Below are positions 58,043 through 64,000 of a DNA stretch of 64,000 bases, piece by piece. Numbering within the stretch: position 1 is the stretch's first letter; every line of letters begins with the position of its first letter. Origin of the DNA: Aquabacterium sp. (GTDB taxonomy: Bacteria > Pseudomonadota > Gammaproteobacteria > Burkholderiales > Burkholderiaceae_C); contig JAHFQM010000003.1 of assembly GCA_023266355.1 (NCBI GenBank), positions 248,001-312,000 on the forward strand, given 5' to 3'. Made by a program: the position numbers and the translations under genes. The notes under the pieces are model-generated. The model made no database searches and was not told the origin of the DNA. It was given only the letters and a program-made list of their open reading frames with translations.

Positions 58043-58333
58043 ATGACCAAGAACCTGCTGATCGCTACCGTCCTGTCGGCCTTCGCTGCTGCCTCCTTCG
58101 CCCAGGCCCCTGCCGCCGCCAAGGAAGCGGCTCCCGCCGCCGCCGCATCGGCCGTGGCCACCGCCGCCTCGGGCGCCAAGCACGAACATGCCAAGAAACA
58201 CGAAGGCATGAAGCAGCACCACAAGGCCGTGAAGGCCGAAGCCGGCAAGAAGGCTGACGCCGTCAAGACGGACGCCGCCAAGGTCGAAGCTGGCGCCTCG
58301 GCCGCCGCTGCCGGCACCGGCATGAAGAAGTGA
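58043..58333 (+). CDS. Small secreted Ala/Lys/His-rich protein
   Basis: The product is 96 residues. A signal peptide (MTKNLLIATVLSAFAAASFAQA) precedes an Ala-rich segment, a His/Lys cluster (HEHAKKHEGMKQHHK) and Lys/Ala repeats (KKADAVKTDAAKVEAG). It resembles the composition of acid-shock or metal-buffering periplasmic proteins, but no family is recognised. GGAG nine bases before the ATG supports the start. Confidence 0.65.
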   Translation: MTKNLLIATVLSAFAAASFAQAPAAAKEAAPAAAASAVATAASGAKHEHAKKHEGMKQHHKAVKAEAGKKADAVKTDAAKVEAGASAAAAGTGMKK

Positions 58334-58371
58334 TGTCCGCCCTCGTTTGACGGGGGCAGCCACACAAAGAC

Positions 58372-58405
58372 AAGGGGCGATGCCGCATCAGCAGCATCGC
58401 CCCTT
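58372..58405. terminator. 12-bp hairpin between convergent genes
   Basis: AAGGGGCGATGC pairs perfectly with GCATCGCCCCTT around a ten-base loop. There is no clean T-run on either side (a TTGTCTTTG stretch follows on the minus strand). Its place between the small secreted protein and convergent mipA suggests a bidirectional terminator. A second hairpin, GGCCAGGC/GCCTGGCC (58420-58444), follows. Confidence 0.6.
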
Positions 58406-58455
58406 GGCGTTCCTGGCCAGGCCAGGCTTGTTGCGGGCCTGGCCGTGGTGCAGCG

Positions 58456-59337
58456 TCAGTCCTGCGCGAGAGCGTCTGAGCGCAACCACGTCCAGGACAC
58501 GCCCATGCCGGCCGTGAAGCCGGTTTGCCGGCGCACCAGCGGGCTGTCGCGGTTGGCCGCGCCGGCCACGGTGTCCATGCGCGCGAAGCCAAAGACACGC
58601 CAGTCGCGGTCGATTTTGTGGGTGGCGAAAGCACCCACGCGCCAGGCCACCAAGCCCGCACGGGCCTCGTAGGCAGGCCGATCGGCGCGGATGTAGGCAG
58701 GCTCCACCTCGTAAAAGGTGCGGGCCAGGCGTTGGTCGGCAAAAATGGCGCCCAAGCTGGCGGTGTAGTTCCAGCCGGCGTCCGCACGGCGGCGGAACTG
58801 CAGCTCGGGCTCCAGCGAGATGCCGCGGTGCGCGCCATGGTCGCTGAGGTCGAACACACCGCGCAGCGGCAACACGGCACGCCAGCTGCCGCCACCGGGG
58901 CCTGCGCCCAGGTTCCAGCGCAGGCGCGGCCCGAACTCGATCAGCGTGCCCAGGTCAGGCATGCCCCGGCGGGCTTCGATCTTGTCCGAGCTCGACCCGA
59001 AGGCGCCGGCCACGCCCAGGTCCAGCTCGTAGGTGTCGGTCTTGATGGCGCGCAGGCCGGTGGTGTCGCGGTCGGCGCGCAGCACCTTGCCTCGGTAGAA
59101 GAAGTACGGCAGCACCAAGCCGCGGCGGACCTGGTGGTCCGAGCCCGGGTAGGCCTGCTGCGACACCCCCACACCGACCGCGCCCACTTCCCACAGAGGC
59201 TGCGGCCCCACCTCGCCCGGATCGGACTGGGCATGCGCACCTCCCGAAGCGCCCAGCGCAGCCCAGGCAAGGACCAGGCTGGCGATGAGGGGGCGTTGCA
59301 ACAAGGTCGGCAGAGTCAGCAGGGTCGGCAGGGGCAT
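58456..59337 (-). CDS. MipA/OmpV-family outer-membrane protein
   Basis: The product is 293 residues. A signal peptide (cleavage after AHA) is followed by the MipA pattern: WEVGAVGVGVSQQAYPGSDHQVRRGLVLPYFFYRGKVLR is represented by PGSD and LPYFFYRG near the N-terminus, then barrel strands to SWTWLRSDA. The family includes scaffold proteins for murein synthesis and outer-membrane antigens. Confidence 0.85.
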   Translation of the reverse strand: MPLPTLLTLPTLLQRPLIASLVLAWAALGASGGAHAQSDPGEVGPQPLWEVGAVGVGVSQQAYPGSDHQVRRGLVLPYFFYRGKVLRADRDTTGLRAIKTDTYELDLGVAGAFGSSSDKIEARRGMPDLGTLIEFGPRLRWNLGAGPGGGSWRAVLPLRGVFDLSDHGAHRGISLEPELQFRRRADAGWNYTASLGAIFADQRLARTFYEVEPAYIRADRPAYEARAGLVAWRVGAFATHKIDRDWRVFGFARMDTVAGAANRDSPLVRRQTGFTAGMGVSWTWLRSDALAQD

Positions 59338-59468
59338 GGCGCTCCGATCGGTGCGGTGGGCGGCATGTGCCGCAAGGCCGCCATCATGGCGCAACTCGGC
59401 CACACCCACCGTGACAGCCCCGCCTCAAGGCGCGTCATGGGCACGTCACGAGCACGTCACGGGCAACA

Positions 59469-60566
59469 TCACGGGCGTGGCTTGGCGCTCAAGGGGTGGT
59501 CACGCAACCAGTCGAACATCGCCTTGTTCCAGTTGGTCGGCCAGATCAGGTGGTTGACGTTGCCCACCGGGTTGAGCACCGGGTTCTGGCTGGCGCACAA
59601 GGCGTTGCACGACGAAACCTCGCGCTTGAGCGCGTTCAGGATGACGTGGCGTTGCTGCAGCTTGGGGAACTGCTGGGCCAATTGCTTGTGGAAGGCCGAG
59701 CCCGTCTGGCAGATGCCGATGATGTCGCAGCTGTTGTGGACGTCCATCAGCGGCGTGAGGGTGGTGGCGAAGGGCTTTTGCGCGCACGGGTCCTGCACGT
59801 CGGAGAACGGATCGGGCGAGGAGTACACCGACGCCGCCGCGACCGAGGGCGTGTTCAAGGCGTAGAGCTGCGCCAGCGCCGCGCCATTCGACCAGCCCGT
59901 CATGTACTGCCGGTTGGCATCGACGATGCCGCGCGCCTTGACCATGGCGATGAACTGGTCGATGGCCGCCACGTCCAGGTTCAGGAAGGGCGAGTTGCGG
60001 TCGAGGTTGCGGTGCCAGTTGTCCCAACCCGGCGCGTACTCGTCGGGGAAAGGGTAGTAGTGGTGGGTGTTGCGGCCAATCGGCACCAGCAGGATGAAGC
60101 CGGGGCGTGCCGGGTCACCGGTGAGGTCGGCCTTGCGCGTCTGCGGCTGCCAGCCGGTCAGCGGCACCTGGGGCGCGGCGGGGAACAGCGAGCCTTGCAG
60201 GAAGGTCAGCAGGGGCAGCGGCTTGGCCGCCGAGGCCTGTGGCGGCACGATCAGGCAGGCGGCGCGCTTGTCGCCGGTGGGGTCGGTCCAGGTCAGGGTT
60301 TCGGCGCCGATCAGGCCGCACTGGTTGAGCACCGAAGCCGCCAGGCCGGACACGGCACCCGAGCCCATGCCCGAGCTCAGGGTGCTGACCGCCGCTGGCG
60401 CGCTGCCGTAGGGCACATTGCACTGCGCGGCATTGGTCGACCCCGGCCCGCCTGCGGCGCGCGCCGCCTCGGTGGGATCGGCGGGCCAGGCCCAGGCCTG
60501 CCCCATCAGGGTGACACCCCACACCAGCGCCGCGACACGGCAACCCCACAGACCGACATTCCGCAT
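59469..60566 (-). CDS. Secreted alpha/beta-hydrolase (esterase / PHB-depolymerase-like)
   Basis: The product is 365 residues. A signal peptide (cleavage after QAWA) is followed by a catalytic domain with lipase box MTGWSNGAAL (near residue 220) and a likely His in VNHLIWP. Many cysteines (at least eight) point to disulfides and an extracellular location, fitting a type II secretion substrate. It resembles short esterases and polyhydroxybutyrate depolymerases without a substrate-binding domain; the substrate is inference. Confidence 0.72.
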   Translation of the reverse strand: MRNVGLWGCRVAALVWGVTLMGQAWAWPADPTEAARAAGGPGSTNAAQCNVPYGSAPAAVSTLSSGMGSGAVSGLAASVLNQCGLIGAETLTWTDPTGDKRAACLIVPPQASAAKPLPLLTFLQGSLFPAAPQVPLTGWQPQTRKADLTGDPARPGFILLVPIGRNTHHYYPFPDEYAPGWDNWHRNLDRNSPFLNLDVAAIDQFIAMVKARGIVDANRQYMTGWSNGAALAQLYALNTPSVAAASVYSSPDPFSDVQDPCAQKPFATTLTPLMDVHNSCDIIGICQTGSAFHKQLAQQFPKLQQRHVILNALKREVSSCNALCASQNPVLNPVGNVNHLIWPTNWNKAMFDWLRDHPLSAKPRP

Positions 60567-60723
60567 GACATAACCCCTTATGGTTAGAACTCACGCGCAG
60601 TTTTTGACAACACTGGTTTCCAAACAAGCAGGGAAACCCTCTGGACACCCGTGATGGGATGCCCCTCGGCCGCGCGTGGAGGGGATGTCGCACAATCGTG
60701 CGTCGCGACCGTTGCCCAGCCCC

Positions 60724-61359
60724 ATGTTCCACCGCCTCACCCTGCCCGTCACCGCCTTCGAACAGAACTGCTCCCTCGTCTGGTGCGACGAGACGAACGA
60801 AGCCGCCCTGATCGACCCGGGTGGCGACATCGGCAAGCTGCTGCAGGCCGTCGAGGAACGCGGCCTCACGCTCAAGGCCCTGTGGCTGACGCACGCCCAC
60901 ATCGACCACGCTGGTGCCACCGGCACGCTGGCGCGCACGCTGCAGCTGCCCATCGTCGGCCCGCACGAAGGCGACCAGTTCTGGATCGACGCCCTGCCCC
61001 AGCAAAGCCAGATGTTCGGCTTCCCGCAGGCCGAGGGCTTCGCGCCCACGCGCTGGTTGCACGATGGCGACGAAGTCGGCATCGGCCGGCACACGCTCAA
61101 GGTGCTGCACTGCCCGGGCCACACGCCGGGCCACGTCGTGTTCGTCCACGACGGCTCGCGCCATGCCTTCGTCGGCGATGTGCTGTTCAACGGCGGCATC
61201 GGCCGCACGGACTTCCCCGGCGGCAACCACGCCGAGCTGATCCACGCGATCACGCAGCACCTGCTGCCGCTGGGCGACGACATCACCTTCACGCCCGGTC
61301 ACGGCCCCGAAAGCACCTTCGGCGAGGAGCGCCGCTTCAACCCCTTCCTGCCGCGCTGA
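60724..61359 (+). CDS. MBL-fold metallo-hydrolase (YcbL/glyoxalase II-like)
   Basis: The product is 211 residues. The metal motif is THAHIDHAGA, with further ligands in CPGHTPGH and the Asp of FVGDVLF and the His of TPGHGPES. Size and sequence match the short YcbL-type hydrolases related to glyoxalase II. The preceding spacer contains an inverted repeat GGTTTCC/GGAAACC (60615-60638). Confidence 0.9.
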   Translation: MFHRLTLPVTAFEQNCSLVWCDETNEAALIDPGGDIGKLLQAVEERGLTLKALWLTHAHIDHAGATGTLARTLQLPIVGPHEGDQFWIDALPQQSQMFGFPQAEGFAPTRWLHDGDEVGIGRHTLKVLHCPGHTPGHVVFVHDGSRHAFVGDVLFNGGIGRTDFPGGNHAELIHAITQHLLPLGDDITFTPGHGPESTFGEERRFNPFLPR

Positions 61360-61362
61360 GCC

Positions 61363-61863
61363 ATGGAGGTCGGCTTCATCAGCCCGCGCCAACATGCGCT
61401 GGTCTACATCGTCAAGATCCTCACGGGCACGCTGGTGTCCTGGTTCGGCCTGCGGGCCGTGGGCATCGCCGAGCCTTACTGGGCGGTGATCTCCGTCATC
61501 ATCGTCACCGAGCCGGATTTCTCCGTGGCCCGCGCCAACTTCCGCGCACGGCTCATCAACACCTTCAGCGGCAGCGTCATCGCCTGCCTAGCCCTGGTGC
61601 TGCTGGGCGGCACCTTCTGGGCGATGGTGGCGGCGCTCATCACCGCGGTGCTGGTGGCGATGCTGTGGAGCGGCTACCCCAGCAACTGGCGGCTGGGGCC
61701 GATCACGGTGGTGATCCTGATGTCGGCGGCGCTGCAAGGGCAAGGCCCCCAGCAGGAGCTCAACCTGGCCTTGCTGCGCGTGGCCGAGGTGCTGGCCGGC
61801 AGTGCCGTGGCGCTGCTGCAGGCGCTGGTCTATTCGCGGCTGCTGGCCGAGCGCACGCCTTGA
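61363..61863 (+). CDS. Short FUSC-family membrane protein
   Basis: The product is 166 residues with four to five membrane helices. The sequence IAEPYWAVISVIIVTEPDFSVARANFRARLINTFSG contains the FUSC/aromatic acid exporter signature (PYWAVIS and the R-R motif). It is much shorter than full AaeB-type exporters and resembles the single-repeat form. It starts three bases after the MBL gene stop, so the two are co-transcribed. Confidence 0.78.
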   Translation: MEVGFISPRQHALVYIVKILTGTLVSWFGLRAVGIAEPYWAVISVIIVTEPDFSVARANFRARLINTFSGSVIACLALVLLGGTFWAMVAALITAVLVAMLWSGYPSNWRLGPITVVILMSAALQGQGPQQELNLALLRVAEVLAGSAVALLQALVYSRLLAERTP

Positions 61864-61997
61864 GCTGAGGGCCATGGGCGGGCACTCCGCCTGGGCTTAT
61901 GCAGGCAGCGCGGCAACTCATCCGATTTCGGCGCTTGTCAGGGCCGCGTCCGGCGGCAACAGTGGGGGCTTTCCACCGCACACACCACGCCATCGCC

Positions 61998-62513
61998 ATG
62001 ACCCTGCGCCCGATCTCTGCCTGCCTCGCCTCGGCCCTGCTGGCCGCCCTGACCTTCGGCCCGGCCCACGCCCAATCTCCCGCCGAGGGCTTGGTGTCCG
62101 AGCGCAGCATCTCTGCCGATGCCGCCCTGGAGCTGGCCCAGACCGCGCTGGCGCAGTGCCGCGCCGCGGGCTACAAGGTCTCGATCACGGTGGTGAACCG
62201 CCACGGCCGCACGGCGCTGGCCCTGAGCGACGACGGCGCCAACCCGCACACGCTGGAAAACAGCGAGCGTAAGGCCTACACCGCCTTCAGCACCCGGGGC
62301 GCGTCCGGCGAGGTGGGCAAGCGCCCCGCCGCCAACCTGGTGTCCTTCCTGCAACTGGACCGCACCACCGGTGGCGAAGGCGGCCTGCCCATCTTCGCGG
62401 GCAAGGAGATCGTGGGCGCGGTCGGCATCTCCGGCGCGCCGGGGGGCGAGAAGGACGCGGCCTGCGCCCAGGCGGGCATCGAGCGCATCGCGCGCAAGCT
62501 GGGCAACGGCTGA
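61998..62513 (+). CDS. GlcG/HbpS-family heme-binding-type protein
   Basis: The product is 171 residues with a signal peptide (cleavage after AHA near residue 25). The domain has ALELAQTALAQCRAAGYKVSITVVNRHGRTALALSDDGA and the C-terminal VGAVGISGAPGGEKDAACAQAGIERI, as in the GlcG/HbpS family of periplasmic proteins, some of which bind heme. Confidence 0.85.
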   Translation: MTLRPISACLASALLAALTFGPAHAQSPAEGLVSERSISADAALELAQTALAQCRAAGYKVSITVVNRHGRTALALSDDGANPHTLENSERKAYTAFSTRGASGEVGKRPAANLVSFLQLDRTTGGEGGLPIFAGKEIVGAVGISGAPGGEKDAACAQAGIERIARKLGNG

Positions 62514-62560
62514 GTCGCCAGGGTCGAACCCGCAGCCAAACGGCCGGCCTAAAAACCTGC

Positions 62561-62896
62561 CTAACGGCCTGCCCACCGCCACCAGGGCCTGAACGCCCAC
62601 CAGCGGCGCAGCCCGGGCCCGCACAGCCGATGTCGCTCGAAATGGCAAGGTTGCGGCCCCACGGCCTCCACCACCACCTCCTGGGCCTGCGCGGCCACGT
62701 GCCCGCAGCCGGGCTGGAGCAGGTGGTCCAGCGCATCGCCCTCGCGGGTCAGCCACAGCGCGCCCCGGCGCACCACCACGGTCTCGCCGGGGCGCAGCTT
62801 CAGGCGGCGCACCTCGCCCTGCGGCAGAGCTTGTGCTTGCGGGAAGGGGGGCTGCAGGGCGGGGTCTGACAGCAGGGTGGCGCGGGTGGCGGGCAT
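62561..62896 (-). CDS. DUF2917 protein
   Basis: The product is 111 residues. The conserved segment RLKLRPGETVVVRRGALWLTREGDALDHLL marks DUF2917, a small betaproteobacterial family of unknown function. It is divergent from the MocR-type regulator across a spacer with matching candidate operators. Confidence 0.78.
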   Translation of the reverse strand: MPATRATLLSDPALQPPFPQAQALPQGEVRRLKLRPGETVVVRRGALWLTREGDALDHLLQPGCGHVAAQAQEVVVEAVGPQPCHFERHRLCGPGLRRWWAFRPWWRWAGR

Positions 62897-62918
62897 GGCG
62901 AGCTTTCAGGGTTTGGCG

Positions 62919-62940
62919 CGCTTGCAGTGGCCTGCAAGCG
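62919..62940 (-). promoter_or_regulatory. 9-bp palindrome in the DUF2917 leader
   Basis: CGCTTGCAG and CTGCAAGCG form a perfect inverted repeat with a four-base gap, 23 bases before the DUF2917 start. Its half-site CAAGCG is also found in the two direct repeats near the regulator gene. Confidence 0.6.
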
Positions 62941-63036
62941 GCTGAGGTGCATGTCCACCACCTTAGGCGCCACCTGCCCGGTGCAACAGGCACAGCGCTG
63001 CACTGGCTGAGGGGTGACAGCCCCCACACGGCCGCG

Positions 63037-63079
63037 TCTGTGCCTGTCAAGCGCGGCCTCATCTGTGCTGGTCAAGCGC
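63037..63079 (+). repeat. Two 18-base direct repeats upstream of the MocR gene
   Basis: TCTGTGCCTGTCAAGCGC (63037-63054) and TCTGTGCTGGTCAAGCGC (63062-63079) match at 16 of 18 positions, with starts 25 bases apart. MocR-type regulators such as GabR bind direct repeats near their own promoter, so these are candidate operators. Confidence 0.65.
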
Positions 63080-63105
63080 ACCGAAGTCCGTACAGAATGG
63101 TCCGC

Positions 63106-64000
63106 ATGCACGCCCATGCCGACACCCTGTACCTGAAGATCGCCGATGCCATGGCGCGCCAGATCCGCACCGGCACGCTGCCACGCGGTGAGCGCATCCC
63201 CTCCGTGCGCAACCTGGCCAGCCAGCACGGGGTGTCGCAATCGACCGTGGTGCAGGCCTACCGCACGCTGGAAGACGCCCGCCTGATCGAGGCCCGCCCG
63301 CGCTCGGGCTATTTCGTGGCCGCGCGGCCACCCCAGCTGCCCGAGCCCGACACCTCGCGCCCGCCGCGCCGCTCGGTCAGCGTGGGCATCAGCGCCATGG
63401 CCGCCAAGATGGCCAGCCTGGCCCACCACCCGGACTACGTCTCCTTTGGCGCGGCCTGTCCCGAAGCGTCGCTGTTCGCGCAGGAGCGTGTGCGCCGCGC
63501 CGTCAGCCGCGCCACGCAGCGCCACCGCGGCACGCTGTGCCAGTACCCCTTCGGCCCGGGCGACGAGTCGCTGCGCCGCGCCATCGCGCGCCACGTGCTG
63601 CGCATGGGTTGCCACATCGACGCCGACGACATCGTCGTCACCAGCAGCTGCCTGGAGTCGATCAGCCTGTGCCTGCGCACGGTCACGAAGCCGGGCGATG
63701 TGGTGGCGCTGGAATCGCCCACGTACTACGGCTTCCTCGACATCCTGGAAAACCTCGGCCTGCGCGCGCTCGAAATCCCCACGCACCCGCGCACCGGCCT
63801 GTCGCTGGACGCGCTGCAGCTCGCGCTCGACACCCAACCCATCAAGGCGCTGCTGGCCGTGCCCACGCTGTCCAACCCGATCGGCGCGAGCATGCCGGTG
63901 CCCGAACGCAAGCGCCTGGTGCAGATGCTGGCGCGCCACAAGGTGCCCATGATCGAGGACGTGCTCTACAACGACCTGTGCGAAGAAGACGACCGCCGCC
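63106..64000 (+). CDS. MocR-family (GntR/aminotransferase) regulator, truncated at the window edge
   Basis: The visible 298 residues begin with a winged-helix GntR domain (GERIPSVRNLASQHGVSQSTVVQAYRTLEDARLIEARPRSGYFV), then an aspartate-aminotransferase-fold domain (TSSCLESISLCLRTVTKPGDVVALESPTYYGFLDILE; the PLP lysine would lie beyond the edge). Such proteins use PLP or amino-acid derivatives as effectors. No stop is reached. An in-frame ATG nine bases upstream is an alternative start. Confidence 0.9.
   Translation, partial: MHAHADTLYLKIADAMARQIRTGTLPRGERIPSVRNLASQHGVSQSTVVQAYRTLEDARLIEARPRSGYFVAARPPQLPEPDTSRPPRRSVSVGISAMAAKMASLAHHPDYVSFGAACPEASLFAQERVRRAVSRATQRHRGTLCQYPFGPGDESLRRAIARHVLRMGCHIDADDIVVTSSCLESISLCLRTVTKPGDVVALESPTYYGFLDILENLGLRALEIPTHPRTGLSLDALQLALDTQPIKALLAVPTLSNPIGASMPVPERKRLVQMLARHKVPMIEDVLYNDLCEEDDRR

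Noticed and set aside
60605..60610. TTGACA as a -35 box before the MBL hydrolase
   Set aside because: The sequence 17 bases downstream (AGCAGG) does not resemble a -10.

Overview
The window is chromosomal DNA of a high-GC betaproteobacterium, most likely of the order Burkholderiales (Comamonadaceae/Sphaerotilaceae/Ideonella-Leptothrix-like). Support comes from the 9-gene atp operon with atpI, the mreBCD-mrdA-rodA block, gatCAB used in place of full aminoacyl-tRNA synthetase coverage, a long (86-residue) IF-1, a Coq7-type hydroxylase, DUF2917, and a PEP-CTERM protein. No rRNA, tRNA, CRISPR array, insertion sequence or prophage is visible. The gene content looks like a stable core chromosome with a few accessory islands. 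The genus is inference.

Layout. 1-6.0 kb: type II secretion genes gspG-H-I-J-K-L-M-N on the minus strand (gspN cut by the window edge), with gspC divergent and followed by a clear terminator. 6.1-9.0 kb: ilvA (threonine deaminase with a Lys/Ala-rich N-terminal tail) and an MpaB/Lcp-type oxygenase. 9.2-16.7 kb: the complete F1Fo ATP synthase operon atpI-B-E-F-H-A-G-D-C, with a sigma70-like promoter and a rho-independent terminator. 16.9-23.75 kb: a co-directional six-gene cluster (GNAT-like protein, GH3-family adenylating acyl-amido synthetase, second GNAT, HlyD-type lipoprotein adaptor, ABC ATPase, ABC-2 permease), followed by a small membrane protein and a convergent condensation/wax-synthase-like acyltransferase. 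This is the most likely undescribed system in the window: enzymes that could make an acyl-amide next to a pump that could export it.

26-34 kb: hemE, an EamA transporter, an RlpA-type septal lytic transglycosylase, a fusion of carboxymuconolactone decarboxylase and enol-lactonase (domain order opposite to actinobacterial PcaL), Rep helicase, an OsmC-like protein and coq7. 34.2-40.2 kb: the cell-shape operon mreB-mreC-mreD-mrdA-rodA. 40.6-44.8 kb: gatC-gatA-gatB and a GT25 glycosyltransferase. 44.8-51.1 kb: a DUF4124 protein, pyrE, exonuclease III, an OmpA-like barrel, a PEP-CTERM protein, a quinone-reductase-like dehydrogenase, infA and an AraC regulator. 51.2-63 kb: a DJ-1/PfpI protein, envelope proteins (barrels, DUF5666 lipoprotein, MipA), a P-type ATPase, a DUF1345 membrane protein, a secreted esterase, an MBL hydrolase, a FUSC-like protein, a GlcG/HbpS-like protein and DUF2917. 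The right edge is a MocR-type GntR/aminotransferase regulator, truncated. The DUF2917-MocR spacer carries four copies of a CAAGCG motif arranged as candidate operators.

Starts, products and motifs were read by eye from translations; no database search was possible.
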